A stretch of 64,000 nt of DNA from JAJDXO01 sp965221855 (GTDB lineage: Bacteria; Pseudomonadota; Alphaproteobacteria; Rhodospirillales; UBA2165): contig CBDCSV010000001.1 of the NCBI GenBank assembly GCA_965221855.1, positions 529,921 to 593,920 of the forward strand, given 5' to 3'. The notes below the pieces were generated by a model. It was not told the DNA's origin. It ran no database searches and was given only the letters and a program-made list of their open reading frames with translations. This document shows, piece after piece, positions 28,455-37,028 of this stretch; within the stretch, counting starts at the first letter, position 1, and every line of letters starts with the position of its first letter. Both the position numbers and the translations under genes were made by a program.

Positions 28455-29831
28455 ATGAAGGTTATCGTCTGTGGCGCCGGGCAGGTCGGCTTCAATATCG
28501 CCCGCTACCTCGCTCAGGAAGACAACGACATCACCGTTGTCGATCAGTCACCCGAACTCATTCGAAAGATTTCCGATACGCTCGATGTGAAAGCGATCAC
28601 CGGCTTCGCCTCGCACCCGGAAATTCTCGCCCGGGCCGGCGCCGCGGACGCCGATCTGTTGATCGCCGTCACCCAGGCCGATGAAGTCAATATGGTGGCT
28701 TGCCAGGTCGCCCACTCATTGTTCGACGTGACCACCAAAATCGCCCGTATCCGCCAACAGGGCTACCTCAACCCCATGTGGGCGAATCTGTACAGCCGCG
28801 ATCACATGCCCATCGACGTGGTCATCTCGCCGGAGCGCGAGGTCGCGGAGGCCATCGGCCGCCGCCTCGAGGTCCCTGGCGCCTTCGACATGATCCCGCT
28901 GGCCGACGGTAAGGTGAAACTTATCGGCGTCCGATGCGAGGAGGACTGCCCGATCGTCAATACGCCGCTGCGCCAGCTCACCCAGTTGTTCCCCGACCTC
29001 AACGTGGTGATCATCGGCCTGGTACGGGACAACGAGGCGCGAATTCCGTCGGCCGGCGACGAAATGTTGCCGGGAGACGAGGTTTACTTCGTCGCCGAGA
29101 GTAACCATGTGCCGCGCGCAATGGCGGCCTTCGGGCATGAGGAAGCCGCGGCGCGCCGTCTGGTCATATTCGGCGGCGGAAACATCGGTCAGTTCCTGGC
29201 CCAGGCGATCGAAGAGAACAATCCGTCGGTAAACCTCAAGGTGATCGAAGCGGACAAGGTGCGCGCCGAGGCGGCGGCGCGGACGCTCAAGCGGTCCGTG
29301 GTGCTTGAAGGCGATGTCCTCGAGGCCGATATCCTGGAAGAGGCCAATGTGGGAACCGCCGAAGCCGTGGTCGCCGTGACGAACGACGACGAGACCAACA
29401 TTCTGGCTTCGCTGTTGGCCAAACGCCTGGGCAGCGGCCGCGCCATTACGTTGGTCAACAGCGGCGCCTACGCGCCATTGATCTCATCCCTCGGGGTCGA
29501 CGTCGCGGTCAGCCCCCGCAACATCACGGTCTCCACGATCCTTCAGCATGTCCGGCGCGGCCGTATTCATTCGGTAAACACGTTGCGGGACGGGTTCGGC
29601 GAATTGATCGAGGCCGAAGCCATGGATACGTCGGGCCTGATCGGCAAACCGCTGAAGGAGGCCGAACTGCCCGACGATGTCATTTTGGGCTCGGTTGTCC
29701 GCAAGGATGAGGTTATTTTGCCCCGCGGCTCGACCGTGGTGGAAGTCGGCGATCGGATTGTCTTGTTCGCGCGGAGCGAGGCGGTTAAGGAAGTCGAGAA
29801 AATGTTCTCCGTCCGCCTGGAGTTTTTCTAG
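28455..29831 (+). CDS. trkA: Trk potassium uptake regulator TrkA
   Basis: A 458-residue cytoplasmic NAD-binding subunit that gates the TrkH/TrkG potassium channel. It has two tandem RCK modules: KVIVCGAGQVGFNIARYLA at the N-terminus with a TrkA-C domain, and a second Rossmann fold near residue 233 (LVIFGGGNIGQFLAQAI), also with a C-terminal domain. The channel subunit is not in this window. The position after ntrX is typical for Alphaproteobacteria. Confidence 0.95.
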   Translation: MKVIVCGAGQVGFNIARYLAQEDNDITVVDQSPELIRKISDTLDVKAITGFASHPEILARAGAADADLLIAVTQADEVNMVACQVAHSLFDVTTKIARIRQQGYLNPMWANLYSRDHMPIDVVISPEREVAEAIGRRLEVPGAFDMIPLADGKVKLIGVRCEEDCPIVNTPLRQLTQLFPDLNVVIIGLVRDNEARIPSAGDEMLPGDEVYFVAESNHVPRAMAAFGHEEAAARRLVIFGGGNIGQFLAQAIEENNPSVNLKVIEADKVRAEAAARTLKRSVVLEGDVLEADILEEANVGTAEAVVAVTNDDETNILASLLAKRLGSGRAITLVNSGAYAPLISSLGVDVAVSPRNITVSTILQHVRRGRIHSVNTLRDGFGELIEAEAMDTSGLIGKPLKEAELPDDVILGSVVRKDEVILPRGSTVVEVGDRIVLFARSEAVKEVEKMFSVRLEFF

Positions 29832-29838
29832 CCGCGCC

Positions 29839-30711
29839 ATGCCGAGAATTGCTTACGTCAACGGTCAATACCTGCCGCACCGGGAGGCGGCGGTCCATGT
29901 CGAAGACCGTGGATACCAGTTCGCCGACGGCGTCTACGAAGTGATCGCGGTCAGGGGCGGGGGCCTCGTCGACGAAGACCGTCATCTCGACCGGCTGGGC
30001 CGGTCGCTCGGGGAACTGCGGCTCGCCCGGCCGGTTTCCGGACAACCCCTCAAGTTCATCATGCGCGAGATTATTCGCCGCAATCGGGTCCGGGACGGCA
30101 AGGTGTACCTGCAGATCACCCGGGGCGTTGCGCCCCGCGATCATCCCTTCCCGGCCGGGGCGGAGAGCTCACTCGTGGTCTATGCGCTGCCCGTCCGTCA
30201 GCCCGATCCCGAGACCGGGCTCAAGGGAATTTCGGTGATCACGGTTCCCGATATTCGCTGGCGGCGGTGCGATATCAAATCCATATCGCTGCTGCCGAAT
30301 GTCCTGGCCAAACAGTCGGCGCTGGATTCCGGCGCCGGCGACGCATGGCTGGTCGACGATGACGGCGTCATTACCGAGGGATCCGCCGCAAACGCCTGGA
30401 TCGTGACCAAGGACGGAGAACTGATCACCCGCCATCTCGACAACTTCATCCTCGGCGGGATCACCCGCATCGCGGTCGTCAAACTCGCGGAAAAAGCCGG
30501 TGTCCGGCTGGTGGAGCGGGCCTTCAGCGTGGAGGAGGCCAAGCAGGCAAAGGAAGCCTTTCTCACCAGCTCGACCTCCTACGTGAAGCCGGTGGTGGCC
30601 ATCGACGATACGGTCATCGGCAACGGTGAGGCGGGGGAGGTCACCCGCAGCCTCTATCACGCCTACGAAGCCCATATGGACAGTCAGGGCGCGAATGGCG
30701 CGGCCGACTGA
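29839..30711 (+). CDS. Fold-type IV PLP aminotransferase, D-amino acid transaminase type
   Basis: A 290-residue protein of the class IV aminotransferase family. It starts MPRIAYVNGQYLPH, with EDRGYQFADGVYEVI near the N-terminus. The PLP lysine is K147 in RCDIKSISLLPNVLAKQ, and the phosphate-binding segments are ITEGSAANAWIV and NFILGGITR. The pattern fits D-alanine/D-amino acid aminotransferase (Dat) better than branched-chain enzymes, but the substrate cannot be read from sequence alone. It starts seven bases after trkA and is followed by a HAD hydrolase. Confidence 0.85.
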   Translation: MPRIAYVNGQYLPHREAAVHVEDRGYQFADGVYEVIAVRGGGLVDEDRHLDRLGRSLGELRLARPVSGQPLKFIMREIIRRNRVRDGKVYLQITRGVAPRDHPFPAGAESSLVVYALPVRQPDPETGLKGISVITVPDIRWRRCDIKSISLLPNVLAKQSALDSGAGDAWLVDDDGVITEGSAANAWIVTKDGELITRHLDNFILGGITRIAVVKLAEKAGVRLVERAFSVEEAKQAKEAFLTSSTSYVKPVVAIDDTVIGNGEAGEVTRSLYHAYEAHMDSQGANGAAD

Positions 30712-30713
30712 AT

Positions 30714-31370
30714 ATGCTGCCGACGGAGCCCCCCGAAGCGATTATTTTTGACTGGGACGGAACGCTGGTCGACTGCTGGCCATCGATCCACAACGCCATG
30801 AACGCGACCCTCGAAGCCATGGGGCACGATACCTGGACCTATGAGGAGATTTTGGCCCGGGTCCGGAAATCCATGCGGGATGCATTCCCGGAAATGTTCG
30901 GCGACCGATGGGAAGAGGCCGGACGAATATTCTACGAACACGTGGAGGCCCACCATCTGGAGGGGACCGCCGTCCTGGGAGGCGCCGAGGACGCGCTCGC
31001 GGCCGCCAACGCATCCGCGCCTTATGTCGGCGTGGTCAGCAACAAGCAGGGCTCCCTGCTGCGGGCCGAGATCGATCACCTGGACTGGAGCGGGTACATC
31101 GCCAAGGCCGTGGGCGCGGGCGATGCGGCGGAGGACAAACCGGCCCGCGCGGCGATGGATCTCGTGCTCGGGGACACCGGGTTAAAGCCGGGAGTCAAGG
31201 TCTGGTACATCGGAGATACCGGAATCGATATGAGATTCGCCGAGACCTGTGGCTGCACAGGGGTACTAATTGGAGAAAAAGCATTTAACCCCAACGAATT
31301 AGGCGGAATTACCTATGCCGCGCATTTTGCCGATCTCGCGGCGTTCACATCCGTTATAGCCGCACATTAA
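30714..31370 (+). CDS. HAD-superfamily hydrolase
   Basis: A 218-residue phosphatase-like protein of the phosphoglycolate phosphatase group. Motif I is FDWDGTLVD with the nucleophilic aspartate, motif II is VGVVSNKQ, motif III is a lysine in AEDKPARAAMD, and motif IV is YIGDTGIDM. The substrate is unknown. It starts two bases after the aminotransferase stop, so the two are co-transcribed. Confidence 0.88.
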   Translation: MLPTEPPEAIIFDWDGTLVDCWPSIHNAMNATLEAMGHDTWTYEEILARVRKSMRDAFPEMFGDRWEEAGRIFYEHVEAHHLEGTAVLGGAEDALAAANASAPYVGVVSNKQGSLLRAEIDHLDWSGYIAKAVGAGDAAEDKPARAAMDLVLGDTGLKPGVKVWYIGDTGIDMRFAETCGCTGVLIGEKAFNPNELGGITYAAHFADLAAFTSVIAAH

Positions 31371-31447
31371 GAAAGGGCTTCCCGCACGGGGCGAGTCGTG
31401 TAGGATAGGCTCGTAAAAGTGGGTTTTTGGCCCACAAGGGGCGAAGC

Positions 31448-31476
31448 TTGCCGTCTGAGCGGCGAAGCCCGGTAAT
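31448..31476 (+). promoter_or_regulatory. Candidate promoter for hfq
   Basis: TTGCCG at 31448-31453 and GGTAAT at 31471-31476 have a 17-base spacer. This would give a leader of about 22 bases before the hfq GTG. A GTGGG/CCCAC hairpin lies just upstream at 31419-31435. Pattern evidence only. Confidence 0.3.
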
Positions 31477-31505
31477 CTGACGTCTGAGATCAGGGGGGCA
31501 AAAAA

Positions 31506-31796
31506 GTGTCGGCCGAAAAATCTCAAAATGTACAGGACGTGTTTCTCAATTACGTCCGCAAAAACAAGACACCGGTGACCGTATTTCTGGTCAATGGCGT
31601 GAAACTGCAAGGCATTATTACGTGGTTCGATAATTTCTCGGTACTCCTGCGCCGGGACGGACACACGCAATTGGTCTACAAACACGCCATATCGACAGTC
31701 ATGCCATCGGGTCCGATCCAGCTGTTCGAAGCCGACCGCGACGAGGCCGCCGCCGCCGCGGCGCCAGCCGCCGAGGCAGCGCCCGCCGAGGAGTAA
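31506..31796 (+). CDS. hfq: RNA chaperone Hfq
   Basis: A 96-residue hexameric RNA-binding protein that pairs small RNAs with mRNAs. The Sm1 motif is VFLVNGVKLQGIITWFDNFS and the Sm2 motif has the YKHAIST signature. The alanine/glutamate-rich tail after residue 75 is disordered. The start is a GTG at 31506, preceded by GGGGGG. hflX follows, the conserved hfq-hflX pair. Confidence 0.97.
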   Translation: MSAEKSQNVQDVFLNYVRKNKTPVTVFLVNGVKLQGIITWFDNFSVLLRRDGHTQLVYKHAISTVMPSGPIQLFEADRDEAAAAAAPAAEAAPAEE

Positions 31797-31802
31797 TCAG
31801 GA

Positions 31803-33107
31803 CTGAGTTCCGCCGATGAGCAACGACCGGCCAGCGGCCGTTGCCTGGTTGTTCATCCTCATTTGAAGGACCGGCCGGCGCGCGCCCGGACACCCGAGGC
31901 GCGGCTGGACGAGTGTGTCGGCCTTGCCCAGGCCATTGACTTGATCGTTGCGGCATCGGAAATAGTCGGCGTGACAAAGGCTCGCCCGTCGACGCTGTTC
32001 GGCAGGGGAACCGTCGAGCGGATCGGGGATCAGGTACGCGCCGACCGCATCGACGTGGCGGTGGTCGACGCCGCGCTGACACCGGGTCAGCAGCGCAATC
32101 TGGAACGGGCATGGTCGTGCAAGGTCATCGACCGCACCGGTCTGATTCTCGAGATTTTCGGCGCCCGCGCGCGAACCCGGGAAGGCACGTTGCAGGTGGA
32201 ACTGGCGGCCCTCAGCTATCAGAGAAGCCGCCTCGTTCGCTCCTGGACCCACCTGGAACGCCAGCGGGGCGGGTTCGGGTTCATGGGCGGTCCCGGCGAA
32301 ACCCAGATCGAGGCGGATCGCCGGATGATCGACGATCGAATCACGCGCCTCAAAAAGGACCTGGCCGAAGTCCGCCGGACCCGCGGGCTGCACCGGGAAT
32401 CACGCCGGCGCGTGCCGTACCCGGTGATCGCGCTGGTCGGCTATACCAACGCCGGCAAATCGACCCTGTTCAACACGCTCACGTCGGCAAAAGTGGCGTC
32501 GAAGGATCGGCTCTTCGCCACATTGGACCCGACCATGCGCGAAATGAAGCTGCCGTCGGGCCGGGCGGCCATCCTCTCCGACACGGTGGGCTTCGTGTCG
32601 GATCTGCCGCACGAACTGGTGGACGCCTTCCGCGCCACGCTGGAGGAAGTCACCGAGGCGGATATCCTGATCCATGTCCGCGATATCGTGCACCCCGATA
32701 CCGAGGCGCAAAAGGACGATGTCCTCGAAGTCCTGGACGATCTGGGCGCCGGCGAACAAAGCGACCGGCCATTGGTCGAGGTCCTGAACAAGGCGGACCG
32801 CCTGGACGACGAAGGCCGGGCCGCCCTCGGCAACCGCGCCGTACGGAGCAACAACCCGATTATTCTGCTCTCCGCGATGACAGGGGAGGGATGCGACGGC
32901 CTGCGCCGGACCCTCGATGACACCCTGTCGGCGCAACGCCGGGAGGTCAGCCTCCGCCTGCCCTGGGCGGACGGCAAGACGCTCTCCTGGCTCTACAAGA
33001 AGGGGGAGGTGATCAGTCGGACCGATGGCGAAGACAGCGTCGAATTGACCGTGCGGCTGGACCCGTCCGACGCGGATAGGCTGGAACGGCAGCGGATCGG
33101 CGATTGA
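31803..33107 (+). CDS. hflX: GTPase HflX, probable CTG start
   Basis: A ribosome-associated GTPase that splits stalled 70S ribosomes. It has the N-terminal HflX domain (ARTPEARLDECVGLAQAI), the G1 motif GYTNAGKSTLFNTL, the G3 region LSDTVGFVSDLPHELV, and NKAD as G4. The first conventional start in this frame is a TTG at 31863, but the codons before it encode CLVVHPHLKD, which fits the family N-terminus. The frame stays open back to the hfq stop, and the only start-like codon there with a ribosome site (GAGGAG, nine bases away) is a CTG at 31803. This gives 434 residues. The alternative is a one-base error downstream of an out-of-frame ATG at 31816. Confidence 0.88.
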   Translation: MSSADEQRPASGRCLVVHPHLKDRPARARTPEARLDECVGLAQAIDLIVAASEIVGVTKARPSTLFGRGTVERIGDQVRADRIDVAVVDAALTPGQQRNLERAWSCKVIDRTGLILEIFGARARTREGTLQVELAALSYQRSRLVRSWTHLERQRGGFGFMGGPGETQIEADRRMIDDRITRLKKDLAEVRRTRGLHRESRRRVPYPVIALVGYTNAGKSTLFNTLTSAKVASKDRLFATLDPTMREMKLPSGRAAILSDTVGFVSDLPHELVDAFRATLEEVTEADILIHVRDIVHPDTEAQKDDVLEVLDDLGAGEQSDRPLVEVLNKADRLDDEGRAALGNRAVRSNNPIILLSAMTGEGCDGLRRTLDDTLSAQRREVSLRLPWADGKTLSWLYKKGEVISRTDGEDSVELTVRLDPSDADRLERQRIGD

Positions 33108-33123
33108 GCCCTGAATTCCCGGC

Positions 33124-33151
33124 TTGCACCGGGCCGATTTCCGGCTAGTCT
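33124..33151 (+). promoter_or_regulatory. Candidate promoter with overlapping palindrome
   Basis: TTGCAC (33124-33129) and TAGTCT (33146-33151) are 16 bases apart. The 10-bp palindrome CTACTAGTAG at 33150-33159 covers the expected start of transcription and could be an operator. The next gene starts at 33199. Confidence 0.3.
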
Positions 33152-33198
33152 ACTAGTAGAAAATAATTCACCAGGTCAGGAACCCACAGGAGGTTGCC

Positions 33199-33468
33199 AT
33201 GGCAACCGTCGAAGCCCAGCGCAAGTGGCGGCAGAAGAACCGCTTCGTCAAGCGCCAACTCAACATCATGGCCCGCAAGCAAATCCACGAATATCTGGCG
33301 GAGCTCTCCGAAGATCACGGATTGCGCGGCAAGGGCGAAGCCGTCACCTTCGCCGTTTATGTGACCAAGGCGCTGATGCAGCACGCCGACTTCAATGACG
33401 AGGCGGCACGGCTGCATTCGGTATTTACCGACGCCTATCACCAGGACCGGGAAATCTACGCCCCCTGA
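33199..33468 (+). CDS. Small conserved hypothetical protein
   Basis: An 89-residue, strongly basic N-terminus (AQRKWRQKNRFVKRQLN) followed by a mostly helical body (QIHEYLAELSEDHGLRGKGEAV). The pattern of a short basic strand followed by two helices is reminiscent of ribbon-helix-helix DNA-binding proteins, but I cannot confirm this. The ATG has AGGAGG just upstream (CCCACAGGAGGTTGCC), a near-ideal ribosome site, so it is probably well expressed. It lies 13 bases before the inositol-phosphatase-like gene. Confidence 0.7.
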   Translation: MATVEAQRKWRQKNRFVKRQLNIMARKQIHEYLAELSEDHGLRGKGEAVTFAVYVTKALMQHADFNDEAARLHSVFTDAYHQDREIYAP

Positions 33469-33481
33469 AGCGCGGCCCACG

Positions 33482-34297
33482 ATGACGGACCTGCCGCCCT
33501 TCGAGACGGTGGCCGATCTCATCCGCGAGGTCTGCGCCGCCGAGATCATGCCGCTGTTCAACCGGCTCGAGAGCCATCATCTGTCGGACAAGCAATCCGG
33601 CGAGTTGGTGACGGCGGCGGACCTCGCATCCGAGGCGCGGTTCACGGAAGCGCTCTCCCGGATGGCGCCCGGGACCGTCGTCGTCGGCGAGGAAGCCGTC
33701 GACCGCGACCCGGCGGTGCTCGACCGGCTCGCCGGAGATGCACCGGCGTGGATCGTCGATCCGCTGGACGGCACCCGCAACTTCGCCCACGGGCTGCATT
33801 GTTTCGCCGTGATCATCGCACTCGCGGACAAGGGTGAAACGGTGCGCGGATGGATCTACGATCCGCTGGACGACGTAATGCTGATGGCGGCCAAGGGGGA
33901 GGGCGCCTGGACCGGGGAGGGACAAGTCCGCATCCCCCAAGACACGCCTGTCGGCGACATGATCGGCTCCATGGGCAAGCGGCGGCGGGAACGGCTTCAT
34001 CGGCACGGCGAAACCGCCGAACCCGGCGCGGCCCCCGCCCGCGTCATCCGGTACGGATGCACGGGCCGCGAATACATGGACCTCGCCCTCGGGAAGCTCC
34101 ATTTCGCCGAATACGCCATGCTCAAGCCCTGGGACCATGCCGCGGGCATTCTCATTCACGGGGAAGCCGGCGGCTGCAGCCGGTTTGTCGAGGACGGATC
34201 GGCGTACAGGCCCACGGGCATCCTGCACGAGCGAATCCTGCTGGCGCCGGATAACGCCGGCTGGAACGAACTCGACCGGTTGCTGAAGGCGATCTAA
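33482..34297 (+). CDS. Inositol monophosphatase-family phosphatase
   Basis: A 271-residue member of the IMPase/FBPase fold. The metal-binding motifs are GEEAVDRD, WIVDPLDGTRNFAHG and, near the C-terminus, KPWDHAAGILIHGEAGG. Substrates in this family include inositol phosphate, histidinol phosphate and PAP, and nothing here separates them. The ATG at 33482 starts the conserved domain. A frame from 33395 overlaps the previous gene. Confidence 0.88.
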   Translation: MTDLPPFETVADLIREVCAAEIMPLFNRLESHHLSDKQSGELVTAADLASEARFTEALSRMAPGTVVVGEEAVDRDPAVLDRLAGDAPAWIVDPLDGTRNFAHGLHCFAVIIALADKGETVRGWIYDPLDDVMLMAAKGEGAWTGEGQVRIPQDTPVGDMIGSMGKRRRERLHRHGETAEPGAAPARVIRYGCTGREYMDLALGKLHFAEYAMLKPWDHAAGILIHGEAGGCSRFVEDGSAYRPTGILHERILLAPDNAGWNELDRLLKAI

Positions 34298-34362
34298 CGG
34301 GGGAGGGCAGCCGGCCCCGGAGCGGGATCGTTGATGGCCGCCGGGCGCGGGCGGTTCCGGCT

Positions 34363-35163
34363 CTATTCGGCGGCCTTCGCCTGCCGCCACTCGGCTTCCA
34401 TTTCATCGAGCCCGGCCCCGTTCAGATCCCGGCCGGCAGATTTCAGTTGCCGCTCCATGATCCTGAACCGGCGCTCGAATTTGGCGTTGGCGTGACGCAG
34501 CGCCGCTTCGGGGTCCATGTCCAGCTTTCGGGCCAGATTCACCACCGAAAACAGGACATCGCCCAGTTCGTCGGCCAATTTCTCCTGGCCGGCGCCCGAG
34601 CGGCGAACTTCTTCCGAAAGTTCATCGATTTCCTCGCGAAGTTTGGCCAGAGCTCCCTCGGCTCCGGGCCAGTCGAACCCGACCCGTGCCGCCCGCTTCT
34701 GCAACTTGAGTGCGCGGAGCAGGGCAGGGAGGCCCTTGGCCACGCCGTCGAGCGCGCTGTGATCCGGATCGTCGGCCGCCTTGGCCTTGCGCTCCCGAGC
34801 CTTGGTTTCTTCCCACGCCCGGATCTGCGCCTCGGCATCGCCCACATGATCATCTTCGAACACATGGGGGTGCCGGCGGACCATTTTGTCCGAAATGGTC
34901 TCCGTTACGTCGTCGAAGTCGAAAGACCGCTGCTCATCGGCCATCTGGGAATGAAAAATCACCTGCAACAGCAGATCGCCGAGTTCGTCCTTCAAGGCCT
35001 CCATATCGCCTGTCTCGATGGCGTCGGCCACCTCATATGCCTCTTCGATGGTGTAGGGCGCGATGGAGGCGAAATTCTGCTCCACATCCCACGGGCAGCC
35101 GGTCTCCGGGTCACGAAGCCGGGCCATAATCCGTTTGAGGCGATCTATCGCATGTTCGGTCAT
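34363..35163 (-). CDS. mazG: Nucleoside triphosphate pyrophosphohydrolase MazG
   Basis: A 266-residue house-cleaning enzyme that hydrolyses NTPs to NMP and pyrophosphate. It has two MazG domains: residues about 18-110 with CPWDVEQNFASIAPYTIEEA and DELGDLLLQVIFH, and about 150-245 with EEIDELSEEVR and DELGDVLFSVVNLAR. The EExxE...ExxD metal sites are visible in both. It converges on the inositol-phosphatase-like gene and is preceded by a 280-base AT-rich region. Confidence 0.94.
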   Translation of the reverse strand: MTEHAIDRLKRIMARLRDPETGCPWDVEQNFASIAPYTIEEAYEVADAIETGDMEALKDELGDLLLQVIFHSQMADEQRSFDFDDVTETISDKMVRRHPHVFEDDHVGDAEAQIRAWEETKARERKAKAADDPDHSALDGVAKGLPALLRALKLQKRAARVGFDWPGAEGALAKLREEIDELSEEVRRSGAGQEKLADELGDVLFSVVNLARKLDMDPEAALRHANAKFERRFRIMERQLKSAGRDLNGAGLDEMEAEWRQAKAAE

Positions 35164-35357
35164 GGGGGCAATTCCTGTACGAAGGCCAAGCCCTTTAGTA
35201 TATCAATCCCGGCGCCGGACAAGCCCCGTCGACGCAACAGGCGGCCAATAATGCCGCCGAAACCGGCTTCATGAAATTATTTTGCGCACTGCAGGGAAGA
35301 GAACCTGACCGGCCGGCCCGGACCTAATCCGCCACATCAACTCACACCCAATTGTCG

Positions 35358-35373
35358 CATAATATATATTATG
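35358..35373. promoter_or_regulatory. Perfect 16-bp AT-rich palindrome
   Basis: CATAATATATATTATG is its own reverse complement. It lies in an unusually AT-rich island (about 35340-35420) about 195 bases upstream of mazG and in no gene. It could be an operator or a bend site. No regulator is assigned. Confidence 0.4.
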
Positions 35374-35443
35374 TATTTTATATAGAGACCATATTAAACA
35401 CGTTAATTATCAAATGGTTGATTGTCGTCATTACGGCGATAAA

Positions 35444-36232
35444 TCAGAACTGATAGCCTATTTCGAGCACCATCCCGTCATAGGCCGGCTCGATATTGGC
35501 CGGCAACGATGCCGCCAGCTTGGCGTAATCCAGGCGGTGGGACATGTGGCTGATGATGCCGCGGCGCGGCCCTGCCCGTTCGATCCACTCGACCGCCTTG
35601 TCCACATGGGCATGGGTCGGATGCTCCGCGCCGCCGAGCGCGCCGACCACCCAGGTATCGAGGCCGCTTAAAGCCTCGAAAGCCTCATCGGGCAGGTCGA
35701 CGGCGTCCGTGGTGTATGCAAAACCGCCGATGCGAAACCCGAGGGTCCGGCCGGCGACGCCGTGATCCTGGTCGAAACACGTAATCTCGATGCCGTTGAC
35801 GGCGAATGTATCGCCGGCGCGGATCAAATTGGGCACGAGGACGGGCTTGAAATAGAAATCCGTGCCGTCCGGCAGCGGCGTAAGCGCGTAGCCGAACCGG
35901 GTTTCGATCTCGCGCAGCGTCGCTGCGTCCAGATAGATGGGAATATCGGTGTTGTGGGCCCGATTGATGGCCCGCAAATCATCGATCCCGTGCAGATGAT
36001 CGGCATGGGCGTGGGTATAGAGAACCGCATCCAGGTGCTGGACATCCGCGCGGAGCAGCTGCTCCCGCAAATCCGGCGAGGTATCAACCAGAATGACCGT
36101 CTCGTCCCGTTCGATGAGAATGGAGGGCCGCGTCCGGCGGTTCCTGGGATTTTCCGGATCGCAATCGCCCCAGCCGACACCGATCAGCGGCGTTCCTCCC
36201 GAGCTGCCGGAGCCGAGAATGGTGACCCGCAC
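35444..36232 (-). CDS. MBL-fold metallohydrolase, PhnP-like
   Basis: A 262-residue metallo-beta-lactamase-fold protein. It has the metal motif THAHADHLHGIDDLRAIN, the N-terminus MRVTILGSGSSGGTPLIGVG and a late histidine in HMSHRLD. These fit the PhnP / cyclic-phosphodiesterase group. It is the last gene of the tmk-holB-metG-tatD series, where an MBL protein is usual in Alphaproteobacteria. Confidence 0.88.
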   Translation of the reverse strand: MRVTILGSGSSGGTPLIGVGWGDCDPENPRNRRTRPSILIERDETVILVDTSPDLREQLLRADVQHLDAVLYTHAHADHLHGIDDLRAINRAHNTDIPIYLDAATLREIETRFGYALTPLPDGTDFYFKPVLVPNLIRAGDTFAVNGIEITCFDQDHGVAGRTLGFRIGGFAYTTDAVDLPDEAFEALSGLDTWVVGALGGAEHPTHAHVDKAVEWIERAGPRRGIISHMSHRLDYAKLAASLPANIEPAYDGMVLEIGYQF

Positions 36233-36243
36233 GGTACAGCGCC

Positions 36244-37020
36244 TCAGGCCGCCGCTTTGGAGAATAGCCGGAAGAAGTTATCGGTGGTCGCCTGTTCCAG
36301 CTCGGCAAACGGAATTCCCAGCAAATCCGCCGCAAATTCCGCCGTATGCCGGACGAAGGACGGCTCGTTGCGCTTGCCGCGCTTGGGCACCGGCGCCAGG
36401 AACGGCGCATCGGTCTCGACCAGCAGCCGGTCGAGGGGCAGATCCTTGACGATATCCCGCAATTCGCCCGAGTTCTTGAACGTCAGGATGCCCGACAGCG
36501 AGATGTACATGCCGTGCCCGATGGCCGCCTCGGCAACCCCGCGGCCTACCGAAAAACAGTGGATGAGGCCCGGAAACGCGCCCTTTTTCTGCTCCTGCTC
36601 CAGGATTTCGATGGTCTTGTCGTCCGCCTCCCGGGTGTGAATGATCAACGGCAGGCCGGTCTCCCGGGCAGCCCCGATGTGAATGCGGAAGCTGGCCTCC
36701 TGGTCGTCCCGGGGGCTGTTGTCATGGTAGAAATCGAGCCCGGTTTCGCCGATGCCCACCACTTTCGGGTGACGGGTCAGTTCAACCAGTTCCTGAACCG
36801 TGGTTCTAGACTCCTTTCCGGCGTCATGGGGATGAATACCGACGGAGCAGTAGATGTTGTCGTGAGCCTCGGCGACCGCCTTGACCCCGTCGAACTTGGA
36901 CAATTGGGTGCAGATGGTCACCATATGCCCGACGCCGGCGGCCTTGGCGCGCTCCAGCACGGCCGGCAGTTCTTCGGTGAAGTCCGGATAGTCCAGGTGG
37001 CAGTGGCTGTCGACGAGCAT
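36244..37020 (-). CDS. tatD: TatD-family metal-dependent DNase
   Basis: A 258-residue amidohydrolase-fold nuclease. The metal-binding motifs are MLVDSHCHLDYPDF at the N-terminus, IGETGLDFYHDNS and TDAPFLAP near the C-terminus. The ATG at 37020 is the clear start. The longer open frame beyond it is antisense to nothing useful and overlaps metG. It follows metG by eight bases. Confidence 0.94.
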   Translation of the reverse strand: MLVDSHCHLDYPDFTEELPAVLERAKAAGVGHMVTICTQLSKFDGVKAVAEAHDNIYCSVGIHPHDAGKESRTTVQELVELTRHPKVVGIGETGLDFYHDNSPRDDQEASFRIHIGAARETGLPLIIHTREADDKTIEILEQEQKKGAFPGLIHCFSVGRGVAEAAIGHGMYISLSGILTFKNSGELRDIVKDLPLDRLLVETDAPFLAPVPKRGKRNEPSFVRHTAEFAADLLGIPFAELEQATTDNFFRLFSKAAA

Positions 37021-37028
37021 GAAGCCCC

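Noticed and set aside
31816..31863. A 15-residue frame from the ATG at 31816 as a separate small gene
   Set aside because: It has a weak ribosome site and lies within the probable hflX reading region. It is kept only as the alternative start if a one-base error exists.
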